A DNA stretch of 64,000 nucleotides from Anodontia alba. Lineage: Eukaryota; Mollusca; Bivalvia; Lucinida; Lucinidae. The stretch covers positions 59,802,714 to 59,866,713 of the forward strand of contig OZ024835.1 in assembly GCA_964016985.1 (NCBI GenBank), read 5' to 3'. How positions within the stretch are numbered: the first letter of the stretch is position 1; every line of letters starts with the position of its first letter. The translations under genes and the position numbers were made by a program. Of the stretch, positions 53,232 to 63,117 are shown piece after piece. The notes beneath the pieces are model-generated. The model did no database searches. It was not told the origin of the DNA and saw only the letters and a list, made by a program, of their open reading frames with translations.

Positions 53232-53486
53232 CATCACGAAAACATACCCCCCTTAAACCCCACTTTTATATAGTAAAACTGTGGTTTACAGGGGTAAACA
53301 TTATTTTTTTCTTATTTCTGCTCAAAAACATAGATTGTGGTACTCGTTAGAACCGCCTCGACGAGGCGGTTCTTACGAGTACCCGCAATCTAAGTTTTGA
53401 ACAGAAATATATATAAAAAAAAAATATATCAGAATTTTTATCTGAAAAACTTTCAGTTTTTGGTGGTGAAATTTTCAATATATTAT
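53232..53486 (-). mobile_element. Family A palindromic MITE, copy 21 (internal and right-end losses)
   Basis: Begins CATCACGAAAACATAC, then jumps straight to CCCCCTTAAACCCC (about 13 bp deleted), and stops at CAATATATTATATAC without the right TIR. Core centre CTCGACGAGG. Confidence 0.88.
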
Positions 53487-53529
53487 ATACAATTCGACAT
53501 ATTGATTCATGTATGTACTTAATATACTA

Positions 53530-53812
53530 CATCACGAAAACACGCCTATATAATTTTGACCCCCTTGAACCCCACTTTTATATAGTAAAACTGGGGTTTA
53601 CAGAGGTATACATTAGTTTACTTATTTCTGCTCAGGATATGGTTTGTGGGTACTCGTTGGAACCGCCTCGACGAGGCCGTTCTAACGATTGCCCACAATG
53701 TGTGTTTTGGGCGGAGATAGAAATAGAAAAAATATCAGATTTCTTATCTGAAAAATTTCATTTTTTGGTGGTAAAATTTTCAATATATTTGAATAGGCGT
53801 GTTTTCGTGATG
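53530..53812 (-). mobile_element. Family A palindromic MITE, copy 22
   Basis: Ends CATCACGAAAACACGCC and GGCGTGTTTTCGTGATG. The core is diverged on its right side (GAGGCCGTTCTAACGATTGC, TTTTGGGCGGAGATAGAAA). Lies 43 bp from copy 21, same orientation. Confidence 0.92.
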
Positions 53813-54118
53813 TAACAGCAACAAAATGTTTAATTGCTGGTTGTACTCTTCATTGACGTTTTATTCCTGTTTTTCTCCCTTTCCTTCTGTTAGTATTTTT
53901 TTCTTTTGTATATTCCTGTATTGAAACTTACAGTCAGTTGTCCTTTGTTGACAAGAATGTCATCGATAAATCAACTTGCCATAGAACTATTACAGCTTTA
54001 TTACCATGTTCTAGGAGAAGAACTAAATAAGCTTTAAGCTTCCGTTCTGATCCTAAATGTTTGTATTGTCTTCATTGTTATATCTGTACACAAACTGAAA
54101 TTCTGAATAAATATGTTT
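53813..54118. other. Intergenic, no gene recognised
   Basis: No supported features. Confidence 0.45.
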
Positions 54119-54154
54119 AAACTAATATATTTGAACAGGCGCGTTTTCGTAATG
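54119..54154 (-). repeat. Solo end of family A
   Basis: TAATATATTTGAACAGGCGC, then GTTTTCGTAATG: only the last ~36 bp of an A element. No trace of the rest immediately upstream. Confidence 0.82.
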
Positions 54155-54181
54155 TGGTGCCGTAATATGAGAAAATGTACC

Positions 54182-54280
54182 TTCTGTCATGTCACGTGAC
54201 CAACAGATGACTCAGATCAACTACGCATGCGCGCCGTCAAATCAGATTATTCGCTGTCCACATGACATACCTTCTGCCTA
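54182..54280. repeat. Family B, single diverged hairpin
   Basis: GTGACCAACAGATGACTCAG and ATTCGCTGTCCACATGACAT around CTACGCATGCGCGCCGTC; CTTCTGTCATGTCACGTGAC flanks resemble B TIR sequence. Confidence 0.65.
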
Positions 54281-54534
54281 TACAGTACAGTATTTATTAC
54301 ATAGTGGTGAATCGCCGGGTTTGTCTAAATTGTGATTAACTGAAGCATTTCTTTTTATGGTTGTGTTTAAAGTCTCAAAAGAAACTTACAACCCATTTTT
54401 ATTCATAGACCGCCACCTGAATTGGGGCGGTACTTAACGTTTTTGCAATTAAAGAGATTCCGGTTGTAAATCTATCTTGCTGGGTATAAATAAAAACAGA
54501 GATCATGTAAAATATTTTTCATATTGAGCAGAGA

Positions 54535-54580
54535 AAGCGGTTTGTGATTGTGGCACTCCCTGGACTTTTCTCTTACCTTT
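54535..54580 (+). repeat. Family E, short fragment
   Basis: AGCGGTTTGTGATTGTGGCA, CTCCCTGGACTTTTCTCTTA, CCTTTTTT. Only the most conserved E segment. Confidence 0.8.
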
Positions 54581-54607
54581 TTTGACCATTTATCAGTTTA
54601 AATGATA

Positions 54608-54955
54608 TGTCTTTTTTTTTCTGAGAAAAAAAAAATCAGAACAATATCACTAATTTTCATCTGATGACTTAGCCTTCAGGGCCCAGTTGTTCAAAGCTAA
54701 CGACGTCGTTAGTTAACGATTCGTTAAAATTTACATCGAGTGACACGCAAATATGCTGAAATTTTTGCTGAAAAAATGTGAGTAGCTTTTGCAGTGCAAA
54801 AGCTACTCACATTTTTTCAGCAAAAAATATCAGAATATTGTGTATTGAATCCGCTAAAACAGCTAACGAAATGACCCTTAACGAGCTTGTTAAGCTAACG
54901 ACGTTTTGAACAACTGGGCCCAGAGTGCTAAATCATAAATGTGTAGGCGATGGAA
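54608..54955. mobile_element. Family L element split by family M
   Basis: The left part (ATCAGAACAATATCACTAAT, TTTCATCTGATGACTTAGCC) and right part (CCCAGAGTGCTAAATCATAA) are contiguous in the uninterrupted L relic near 14170-14215. The M element sits exactly between. Confidence 0.65.
54676..54923. mobile_element. Family M inverted-repeat MITE (nested in L)
   Basis: TIRs CAGGGCCCAGTTGTTCAAAG and TTGAACAACTGGGCCC, then AGCTAACGACGT / CTAACGACGTT. The centre is a long stem: TTTTTGCTGAAAAAATGTGA pairs with CACATTTTTTCAGCAAAAA, and GTAGCTTTTGCA with TGCAAAAGCTAC. No coding capacity; superfamily not assigned. Confidence 0.88.
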
Positions 54956-54962
54956 CATGAAG

Positions 54963-55075
54963 GTACCCTGTAAGCATTCTACATAAATCTACAGTGGGCC
55001 GTTATCGGCCCGTCATGGTAGCTGACGGGCCGATAACTGCCCGCTGACGATTTATAAAGAATGCTAGCTGGGTAC
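54963..55075. repeat. Family D palindrome, copy 4
   Basis: GTACCCTGTAAGCATTCTAC at the left and AGAATGCTAGCTGGGTAC at the right; inner GGGCCGTTATCGGCCCGTCA with TGACGGGCCGATAACTGCCC. Confidence 0.88.
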
Positions 55076-55396
55076 ATAGTTAAACTCCTGATCTTGTTGC
55101 CTGCACATGTCAACCTGACGTCGCTTTGACTTTTCCATTACGTGGCGAAATTTACGTCAAAAAATTATGGCTCTACTTTCGAAAGGTCGAACATTTGCTC
55201 TACTTTCGAAAGGTCGAACATACTAGGTAATAATATACATTATATACATTTAGATGTCTACATGTAGATTGTCTACCACAATGTCTCTATGTCAAAACTA
55301 AGTTTTATTTTTTTCTAATTTTAACCCTTCTATTTCGAAATTTATCCTCTTATTAGTCACTTCAGAGAATGGTTACACCTTGAAAGTTTTAGAATA
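55076..55396. other. Intergenic with a 25-27-bp duplication
   Basis: GCTCTACTTTCGAAAGGTCG, AACAT occurs twice in tandem at 55170-55221. Otherwise nothing recognised. Confidence 0.6.
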
Positions 55397-56018
55397 CGAG
55401 GGTCGTGCAAAAAGTTCTGTCACTAATAGGCTTCCTTAGTTTTATCCCAGGTATATTTTAAAATGCTTCACTGCACTTGAATGGTGTGTTGAATAGCTAA
55501 CGATACCCGTTTATTTCGTGCAAATTGCATTCCAGTTGACCGAGTTATTTCAAATTGAAATAGATGAAGTCATAGACACTGACCAATTTACTTGATACAA
55601 TAAGAAACGACCAAGCAAAGGATGGTCAGGAGTCCCCCTTTTACATGACAACGCTTCCTCTCATGAGTGTGAGGTTGTTAAGTCTTTTTAGGCTTCTGAA
55701 AAGATGATAGTTTTAAACTATCCACTTTATTCACCTGACCTCAGTCCCTGTGTTTTTTTTTATTTCCAAGGCTTAAGAAAATGCTTTCTGGAAATAAATA
55801 TACGTCTAGAAGTTCTCTTGGCAGCGCTATTTATCAGTGTCTCCAACAGATACCAAAAGAAGACTATTTATTTGCTTTTCGCGACTGAATAAAAAGGTTA
55901 CAAAAATGTGTTTCAGTAAAGGAGGAATACTTTGAAGGTTTGTTATAAAAATATGTTTGAGAAAATGTAGCACTGAAGTAAGCCGAACCCAGTGACAAAT
56001 CTTTTTGCAGGATTCCCG
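55397..56018 (+). mobile_element. mariner deletion derivative
   Basis: 622 bp with both mariner ends (CGAGGGTCGTGCAAAAAG; CTTTTTGCAGGATTCCCG) and flanking TA (55395-55396; 56019-56020). Compared with 1381-2723 it lacks about 720 bp covering the helix-turn-helix region and the first catalytic Asp. The join at about 55590 shows a TACA microhomology shared by both sides of the deletion. Such derivatives arise by repair of excision gaps and can become MITEs. Confidence 0.92.
55640..55892 (+). pseudogene. mariner transposase C-terminal remnant
   Basis: Keeps HDNASSH (second catalytic Asp, near 55647), a stop and frameshift at KSF*, then YSPDLSPCVFFYFQGL, where the third catalytic Asp of CDFF has become Val. 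Inactive for several independent reasons. Confidence 0.88.
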
Positions 56019-56179
56019 TACACCCATTTCGGACGGGAAGCAAAACCATTTTTCAAATTTCGTTTGCTTCCCATCTGAACATAGATGTTTTCTAAAAACC
56101 TCATGAGTAAAGAATGAAAGGGGCTTGGTTAGCATAAAAAGAATATGCATATATACGTGACGATAATCAGGAAATTCCT

Positions 56180-56300
56180 CAGTGTCGAAGCACAGACCAC
56201 CTAAGGCACCAAACCATGAACAGGTGAGGAAGAAATAACAAAATAAAACACAAACAAAGAGGCATCGCAACAATGGAACCACCTTGGAACGGTCAGTAGA
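56180..56300 (-). repeat. Family E subtype
   Basis: On the minus strand: CTACTGACCGTTCCAAGGTG, GTTCCATTGTTGCGATGCCT, GGTTTGGTGCCTTAGGTGG. Abuts family A copy 24 exactly at 56300/56301. Confidence 0.7.
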
Positions 56301-56575
56301 CATTACGAAAACATGCCTATTCAAATATATTGAAAATTTCATCATCAAAAACTGAAAGTTTTCAGATAAAAATTCTGATATTTTTCATATTTCTACTCAG
56401 AACATAAATTTTGGGTACCCGTTAGAACCGCCTTACCGAGGCGGTTCTAACGAGTACCAACAATATGTTTTTGAGCAGAAATAAGAAAATAATGTATACC
56501 CCTGTAAACCCCTTTTTTACCTTATAAAAGCGGGGTTTAAGGGGATCAAAATTATATAGGTATGCTTTCGTGATG
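56301..56575 (+). mobile_element. Family A palindromic MITE, copy 24
   Basis: Ends CATTACGAAAACATGCC and GGTATGCTTTCGTGATG. Core centre CTTACCGAGG; the right arm lacks part of ATCTATG. It sits against an E landmark (GGTCAGTAGA|CATTACG), which gives an insertion point within E. Confidence 0.92.
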
Positions 56576-56999
56576 AAAGTTATAGGTTCGGGTGGAAAAC
56601 CCACCAGTTTATCCACCCTATGTTTACCGTATTTATTTCCAGGAAAAACATGACCGTCACAAAGAATTCTCATCCATCCACACCTTTACTTTTACAGAAT
56701 TCTGTCTATGTGTCAGAATTCATTGTAAAGTGTTATTTAAACACTCTTACTTCCCACTCAAGTAATACAAACAGGTATGTTTCCTCACTATATTAAAGGG
56801 TGGGTACATTAACCTACGTCATACATTGTACTTTAACGATGAAAAAGAATAAACCGTAGTGCAATTTGGAAATTATTGTTATTTTTTCCTTTCGTTCTTT
56901 TTTTTTTTTTTTTTTTTTTTTGTTTTCTTCTGCTGTTTCACGTACCTCACGTCTGAAAGCTGGTGATATCATACGAGCCAGGGCACAACATTTCCTAGA
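56576..56999. other. Intergenic, poly-T tract
   Basis: A T23 tract at 56899-56921; no gene recognised. Confidence 0.5.
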
Positions 57000-57180
57000 A
57001 TATTGCTCATGCGCTCGACGAAGACTCAGATCAGCAGGCTGATCTGTCTTTACTGCCCTTCTGAAAATGCTTTCAATAACTGGCTACCCACAAAGTGCCC
57101 TGCGAAGACTGTTCGGACTGCGCAGGCTGGTCTCCAAATGCGCAGTCTGGTCTCAGTCTTTGCTAGGCGCACATGCACTC
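57000..57180. repeat. Family B, rearranged
   Basis: CGCTCGACGAAGACTCAGAT, GGCTGATCTGTCTTTACTGC, GCGAAGACTGTTCGGACTGC, GTCTCAGTCTTTGCTAGGCG. The first hairpin has lost its apex; the second has a duplicated arm. Confidence 0.7.
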
Positions 57181-57340
57181 TTATAGAATATACTGTGTCA
57201 TGGCTCAGATTACGCTCAACAATACTGAGGAGAGATTTCACATTTCATGTAGTTAGCTTAGAAAAGGGAAATGAACATAACGTTATAACCAGATATGTTG
57301 TAAACATCACTATCGATCGGGTATACCGTAATTACCATAT

Positions 57341-57639
57341 GAAGTAAAACCTCAATGACTCGAACATTTTTGGGAACATGGAAATTTATTCGAGACATGG
57401 TTAGTTCGAGTCACTGAGGGTTAATCATGGCATGGCGACAGGTCGGACGCAAATTGTGATAATTTCGGAAGGTCTTTTTGATCATCTATACAATAATGGA
57501 ATGTTGTGTGTACTCATTAGAATCGCCTCGACGAGGCGATTCTAATGAGTACACATAAGATACAATTTCATGATAAATTAAGAAAAAAATGACTAAATAT
57601 TTGTTTTCATGGGCTATCGGAAGAAGTTCTTTGGATCTC

Positions 57640-57670
<31 letters not shown>

Positions 57671-57725
57671 TTCGAATCATCGAAGGTAGAGTCATCAGTG
57701 TTCGATTCATCAAGGTTTTACTTAT
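57341..57725. mobile_element. Family G MITE, copy 5 (best core)
   Basis: Opens AGTAAAACCTCAATGACTCG and closes CATCAAGGTTTTACTTATA. The core is a perfect 50-bp hairpin (GTGTACTCATTAGAATCGCC against GGCGATTCTAATGAGTACAC, centre TCGACGA). A 27-bp A-run interrupts the right part (57640-57667). It is the reference for comparing A, G and H cores and for the A insertion at 13097. Confidence 0.9.
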
Positions 57726-57745
57726 ACTCATACAGATAGGTCTGA

Positions 57746-57802
57746 GCAAATAGTATAGACCCAGATCAGACGCCGCATGCACCGTCTGATCAGGCTACAC
57801 TG
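57746..57802. repeat. Family C core
   Basis: GCAAATAGTATAGACCCAGA with TCAGGCTACACTGTTTGGC around CAGACGCCGCATGCACCG. Outer ends not found. Confidence 0.75.
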
Positions 57803-58092
57803 TTTGGCAACTCAGTTTTAGCCAGAATAAAAGGCAGTAAAATAGACGTGCGTTACTTAGTATAAATACGGTAGCTGTCTCTTTTGCTTGAAGTAGCAAT
57901 AGCAATAAAATCGTGTCGATATTGTTTAAGTGAAATGTCAAGCTGCACTTATGAGAGAAAACGTAAGAATTATGCTTTTGAGTTGTCGTCTGCTTCGTTC
58001 GCCAAACACATGTGCTTAGAAAGGAAGATATACCTCAAAGAGAGAGCATTTTAAGGCGTTGCATGTTGGGTAAAAAATAAGTAGAAAATTGA

Positions 58093-58325
58093 GCCAGGGC
58101 ATGACAAAACCAACAAATTGGATGTGCACCCAGCAAAGACTCATATCAGCTTGGGCATTCGCCCAGTCTGATCGGAGTCTTTGTTGTGCGCTCAATGGGT
58201 AGCTAAGGACCTAAGCTTTCTTCATGCAGACAGTGAAGACTGAGAGGGCAAATGCCCAGGCTGAGCTGTCTTCGCTAGGCGCACATGCCATTTTGTTGGT
58301 TTTGTCGTGCGCTGGCCCAGGCTTA
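58093..58325. mobile_element. Family B variant (GCACGACAAAACC type), complete
   Basis: TIRs GGGCATGACAAAACCAACAA and TTGTTGGTTTTGTCGTGCGC. Two full hairpins: ATCAGCTTGGGCATTCGCCC and AGAGGGCAAATGCCCAGGCT. Apex bases GGGC/GCCC replace the GCGC/GCGC of other copies, changed on both arms. Confidence 0.85.
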
Positions 58326-58329
58326 AAAT

Positions 58330-58495
58330 AGTTGTTTTTTTCTAATTTTGCTAAGAAACTAGGCTTTGCCATTTAATGCAAATTTTCTCATAAGCAGAAA
58401 ATTTGCATGAAATGTCATGTCTATTTTCAGGGACAAATAAAGAAATAACACCAATTTGTCTGAGTAATCTGCCCAGAGAGCGGTATTAAACCATT
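58330..58495. mobile_element. Family L element
   Basis: TTTGCCATTTAATGCAAATT and AATTTGCATGAAATGTCA form the central stem, with AAACTAGG / CTATTTTCAGGG and the terminal GTCTGAGTAATCTGCCCAGA. A C element follows directly in its right end. Confidence 0.72.
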
Positions 58496-58499
58496 TATG

Positions 58500-58714
58500 C
58501 CAAGTGAACTCTTCTACTTTAACTCTTTGAACAGGTCCCCGTTTCCTATTTAAGGGGTGTCTGGTTAGTTTTTATCATTATCCTGTTTTTTAGAAATGCT
58601 TGAATTTAAAGCAAACAGTGTAGACTCTGATCAGACGCCACGGTTTTGCGGCGTCTGATTTGGGTCTTTACTGTTTGCCAATGTCCCTTTAATGGGACGC
58701 TAGGCTTAAATGGG
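58500..58714. mobile_element. Family C MITE with TTAA flanks, reference copy
   Basis: TTAA at 58496-58499 and 58715-58718; ends ACCATTTATGCCAAGTG and CGCTAGGCTTAAATGGG. Core hairpin GCAAACAGTGTAGACTCTGA with ATTTGGGTCTTTACTGTTTGC around CAGACGCCACGGTTTTGCGG. Confidence 0.88.
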
Positions 58715-58718
58715 TTAA

Positions 58719-59089
58719 GAGGTTAAGCATAAAGTTTCCGTTTTCCCTTCAAATTAGAGCTCCAACAGGGAATAGTTTGCTTTTCTGATATGTTAATTCC
58801 TTCTAAACTTGGGCTGCCCTGAAAGCCAAGCATTTGTCTCACCAATAAATTTCAGAAGGAATACAAAATCTTTCACGTTAAAAAGACCGCAATTGCACAT
58901 GTACATGTATTCATCTGTCATAAGACTGTATGATTTATTGTTTTGGAGGCAAATTCGAAACGACAATATTTTCGTCTGCAAAGTTAATGGCCATAGACTG
59001 GTAAATCCCACAGGACACCGGGATAGTTCTATAAGAATAATAAAGAGTTCAAAAATAAATAATTTCAAAATGTCGCCTACTTTTTGTAC
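58719..59089. other. Intergenic, no gene recognised
   Basis: Overlapping frames on both strands (58793-59095, 58809-59246) have no motif and run into an A element. Confidence 0.45.
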
Positions 59090-59369
59090 CATCACGAAAA
59101 CATACCTATATAATTTTGACCCCCTTCAACCCCACTTTTATATAGTAAAACTGGGGTTTACAGGGGTATACATTATTGTTCTTATTTCTGCTCAAAAACA
59201 TATAATGTGGGTACTCGTTAGAACCGCCTCGGCGAGGCGGTTCTAACGAGTACCCACAATCTATGTTTTATGCAGAAATATGAAAAAAATATCAGAATTT
59301 TTATCTGAAAACTTTCAGTTTTTGGTGGTAAAATTTACAATATATTTGAATAGGCGTGTTTTCGTAATG
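59090..59369 (-). mobile_element. Family A palindromic MITE, copy 25
   Basis: Ends CATCACGAAAACATACC and GGCGTGTTTTCGTAATG. Core centre CTCGGCGAGG; left arm has ATATAATGTGGG for ATAGATTGTGGG. Confidence 0.94.
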
Positions 59370-59397
59370 CATGCCAGAATTGGTCAAATACTTTTAT

Positions 59398-59760
59398 ACA
59401 GTCATACTTTAATGACTCGAACGTCTCTGGGACAATGGACACTTGTTCGAGATATGGGTAGTTCGAGCCACTGAGGGTCAACTAAGGTACCAGGTCAGGT
59501 AGCAAATGGCGATAATTTAGGGAAGTCTTTTCGATTTTCTTCACATAAATTAAATGTTGTGTGTTCTCATTAGAAGTGCCTTGTCGTATTCTAATTGGTA
59601 CACACAGCATACATTTCATGATAAAAAAAGAAAATTTCCCTAAAATATCCATAGATATTTGTTTTCTTGGGCTATCAAGAGAATTACCTAGGGACTCAAA
59701 AACGAGTTCGAATTAGCCATGGCAATCGATAATCGGTATTCGAGTTACTAAGGTGTTACA
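59398..59760. mobile_element. Family G MITE, copy 6
   Basis: Opens ACAGTCATACTTTAATGACT after TA and closes GAGTTACTAAGGTGTTACA. Core reduced: GTGTGTTCTCATTAGAAGTG, CCTTGTCGTATTCTAATTGG, TACACACAGCATACATTTCA. Note GAAGTGCC where other G copies have GAATCGCC. Confidence 0.86.
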
Positions 59761-60285
59761 ATTATTCAGACGAGGATGAATAATTGCTCGGTCCGCCAAG
59801 GGTTCCTTAACTCATTAGCGGATTACATCAATATAAATAATCTTTAAAAATATTTTTTTTCAATACCATACAGAAGCAAAGATGCGGCTACAAAGAGACC
59901 GTCAGAGCGAAAACAAACCGCAAGTAGAACAAAGATGAGCCCGACAACAGCAGTTAAGATCTGGCATTATCCTTAAAAACTGCCATAGAATCTGCTTTCC
60001 AACCCACCATCTTGCAATAAAAGCGAGCGGAAAAAATTGTTAACGCTAAATGGTTTAACCATTTAGCATGCAATCTGTCCTAATTCATCTACATTATATC
60101 CTACCGTTTAGCATGTATATCGTTAAACTGCTCTGCAAAATTAAATTTATCAAACATTCTCAATAAAAAGACAATATACCGTCCTGTAAAACTCCAAATT
60201 ACGTAGGAAAAGAAGACTCAAAGGCAAACAGAAACGTGCATTGCGTAACCTAACTCGTGCGTATAATTGAACTGAAAACGTATTT
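59761..60285. other. Intergenic, no gene recognised
   Basis: Short inverted repeat GCTAAATGGTTTAACCATTTAGC at about 60044-60066. Nothing else. Confidence 0.5.
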
Positions 60286-60602
60286 CATTATGAAAACACG
60301 CCTATTCAAATATACTGAAAATTTTACCACCACAAAATGAAAATTTTCAGATAAAAAATTCCGATATGTTTCATATTTCTGCTCGAAACATAGATTGTGG
60401 GTACTCGTTAGAACCGCCTCGATGAGGCGGTTCTAACTAGTACACAATCGAACCGCCTCGATGAGGCGGTTCTAACGAGTACCCACAATCTATGTTTTGA
60501 GCAAAAATAAGAAAAATAATGCATACCCCTGTAAACCCCAGTTTTACTATATAAAAGTGGGGTTTAAGGGGGTCAAAATTATATAGGCATGTTTTCGTGA
60601 TG
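60286..60602 (+). mobile_element. Family A palindromic MITE, copy 26 (core duplicated)
   Basis: Ends CATTATGAAAACACGCC and GGCATGTTTTCGTGATG. The central palindrome occurs twice: GAACCGCCTCGATGAGGCGG at about 60411 and again at about 60449, separated by TTCTAACTAGTACACAATC. Total 317 bp. Confidence 0.93.
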
Positions 60603-60762
60603 TACATGTATTTAAGCAATCATTTCTGTCTCGGTTTTATTTCGCCTCCAGCTTTCTATTTCAAAATACGGTGTTTGTCCGCGAAATGAGACAATAACAA
60701 CAGCTAGGTCAATGACAACATATATAAATGCGCCTGGTTGTTTCTTTACCTTTATTTTCTTG

Positions 60763-61158
60763 CATTACGAAAACACGCCTATTCAAATTTGTTAAAAATT
60801 TCACCACCAAAAACGATTTTGTATAGTAAATCAACACGAAGTAATCTTTATCATGTATTAACATCAACGTTTCGCCATCACGGTTTCTTCAGGATGTAAT
60901 AAACAATAGACATAGATGACGTCGTTAAAGACGAAAACGAAGCCCCGTGTACCACCAAAAACGGAAAGTTTTCAGATAAAAATTCTGATATTTTTTCATA
61001 TTTCTGCTCAAAACATAGTGGCAGTTCTAACGAGTACCCGCAATCTATGTTTTTGAGCAGAAATAAGAAAAATAATGTATACCCCTGTAAACCCCAGTTT
61101 TACTATATGAAAGTGGGGTTTAAGGGGGTCAAAATTATATAGGTATGTTTTTGTGATG
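60763..61158 (+). mobile_element. Family A palindromic MITE, copy 27 (interrupted by PLE fragment)
   Basis: Ends CATTACGAAAACACGCC and GGTATGTTTTTGTGATG. The left arm is split at ACCACCAAAAACG by a 135-bp insertion. Separately, the core has lost its left arm and apex (AAACATAG joins GGCAGTTCTAACGAGTACCC). Confidence 0.93.
60816..60950 (-). mobile_element. 5'-truncated Penelope-like retroelement fragment with hammerhead-type motif
   Basis: 135 bp flanked by a perfect 13-bp direct repeat ACCACCAAAAACG (60803-60815, 60951-60963), a target-site duplication in the host A copy. On the minus strand it contains CCTGAAGAAACCGTGATGGC, GAAACG (60892-60869 region), the conserved terminal-repeat motif of Penelope-like elements. 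CTGAAGA ... CGAAAC fits the core boxes of the minimal hammerhead ribozymes described in that group. No reverse transcriptase or GIY-YIG coding part is present. Confidence 0.7.
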
Positions 61159-61490
61159 GGAACACGTCTCAATGAGAACAAAAGATCAACGTGAATTGTC
61201 ACACACGTTCGTTTTGTATGTGGCAATGCAAGTTACAATGATTTCATATGAGGAGACTCAATGAAGCCGAGACTGTTTTTTTTTCTTTTATGTGTTCGGT
61301 GTTTCCAAGTGCAATTACTTTATTGAACAATTACCCGCGATCGTCAATCCTTTCCTTCTTCTAGTATCATGTCGGCTACTGTTACATGTACTGAGGATGC
61401 GCTGGCCTAAGTTAAGTTGCAAACCCATCAAAGGGTAGACTTGAGAAACATTATAAGGTAAATGGCGTCCCGAAGAACGCTTGGTGCACT
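61159..61490. other. Intergenic, no gene recognised
   Basis: No supported features. Confidence 0.45.
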
Positions 61491-61531
61491 GAGAGAAAGA
61501 GAGAAAGAGAGAGAGAGAGAGAGATAGAGAG
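61491..61531. repeat. (GA)n microsatellite
   Basis: Imperfect GA repeat (GAGAGAAAGAGAGAAAGAGA and onward). Confidence 0.95.
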
Positions 61532-61559
61532 ATTACTCTAATGCAGAATCAGAGAAAAT

Positions 61560-61690
61560 TTCATGATCAGCTATGTTTTGCAAGAAAGACTTTGCAATTG
61601 TTAAAAATTTGAGATTTTTTAGCAGGACAAATTTCATGCTCAACTGAGTTGAGCACGAAACAAGTTTTATAACATCAGGACCTGTTCTCA
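61560..61690. repeat. Family N repeat, copy 2 (inverted)
   Basis: TTAGCAGGACAAATTTCATG, CTCAACTGAGTTGAGCACGA, AACAAGTTTTATAACATC match the left side of 43218 in reverse orientation. Confidence 0.68.
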
Positions 61691-62009
61691 TTCTAAACTG
61701 TATACGATTTCTTACGGAACGATTCCTAAATTGAGAGTACACAATATTTAACTGACAGCCACGTCTTGAAAATTTATATGATGAAGGTAGATACATTCAA
61801 GAAAATCTCCTGCCCTGAAAATTGTCTTCCGTTGCAATGGCAATACCCTTAAAGCAAACCAGAATATCCCCGTACTGAAAGCAAATTCGTTCCTTTACGA
61901 GTAAAAAAAAAAAACAATAATTTTTCAGAGCAACTTTGTTACTTTAAGAGTGGCCTTCTTTGAGAACAGATTCATACATCAGGAAAGAACATTCTATTCT
62001 TTGAAGTGA
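61691..62009. other. Intergenic, no gene recognised
   Basis: Weak O-like text near 61850-61950. Nothing supported. Confidence 0.4.
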
Positions 62010-62160
62010 TTTCCCTGGGAACAGGGCAAAAATCATATGAAAATGCCAACTATTGTTGGCATTCTTATTGGCATTTTCAGATTCACTAGCAGAGACAGTT
62101 TCATGCTCTGCTGAGTTGAGCAAGAAAAAGGTTTTATAACTTCGGGACAAGGGAATGAGA
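62010..62160. repeat. Family N repeat, copy 3
   Basis: Hairpin GAAAATGCCAACTATTGTTG / GGCATTCTTATTGGCATTTTC, followed by CACTAGCAGAGACAGTTTCA, TGCTCTGCTGAGTTGAGCAA and GGTTTTATAACTTC. Confidence 0.65.
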
Positions 62161-62840
62161 GGTTTTGTTTAAGGGGAATGGATACACTTTCACGGGGATG
62201 GGGACTCTCTCAAAATGTTTTTGCGTCGCTCTAAATAGGGCATATTCTCCAAAATAAAGAATCATGTGTCCGCTTTGGAGCAAATCATTTCCGTTTAAAG
62301 TAAACCCCTTTTGAAAAGTAGGTTTGCATGGAGGAAAGCACTAAGGACTCCAAAAATATTGTCTCTTTTGTAAACAATGATGGAAATGTACCAAGTGTTT
62401 CAAGTCCCTTCAAAGACTGACCTTATACCTGTAATACCATTTGTCACTAACGGAAGTGCCAAAATATGTTGTCTTGGCTTGATTTGCGCATTTGGACTGC
62501 ACTATGGTCATTAAAAATGATTCTGGAGAATAGCTGAAGTTGTCATAAATTGTTTTTAATACGTTTGATTGAAAAATGTTAGGTAACAATTAATAAAATC
62601 GAAGGTATACTATCACTGTGGATGAACTCCTGATGACTTGCTACTAAAAGTGCCAAAAATAGCTAAAATGGGTACCTAGGTTTCTTGTTGATGTGTACAA
62701 ATCTGTTTGATTTTTCTTAAATATAATGCTGCAGTCTTAAAAGTAATATATTGAACTATTTTTTGAAAACAATTCTCAGATATTTGGAGAAATAATTTAA
62801 ATATGGACACTTAAAGGCCAAGACAAGATATTGCCAATAA
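62161..62840. other. Intergenic with O-like text
   Basis: Short O-like phrases (GGATACACTTTCACGGGGAT, GAGCAAATCATTTCCGTTTA) to about 62320; the rest is unrecognised AT-rich DNA. Confidence 0.45.
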
Positions 62841-63117
62841 ATACAAAAACATGCCTATTCAAATACACTGAAAATTTTACCACCAAAAATGGCAATTTTT
62901 CACATAAAAATTTCTGATATTTTTCATATTTCTGCTCAAAACATAGATTGTGGGTACTCTTTGGAACCGCCTCGTCGAGGCGGTTCTAACGAGTACCCAC
63001 AATCTATGTTTTTGAGCAGAAATAACAAAAATAATGTTTACCCCTGCAAACCCCAGTTTTACTGTATAAAAGTGGGGTTTAGTGGGGTCAAAATTATATA
63101 GGTATGTTTTCGTGATG
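62841..63117 (+). mobile_element. Family A palindromic MITE, copy 28
   Basis: The left end is degenerate (ATACAAAAACATGCC), the right end is GGTATGTTTTCGTGATG. Core stem nearly perfect, centre CTCGTCGAGG, one arm TTTGGAACC for TTAGAACC. Confidence 0.92.

Noticed and set aside
58809..59246. 145-codon plus-strand frame
   Set aside because: Its last third is family A sequence and the rest has no motif.
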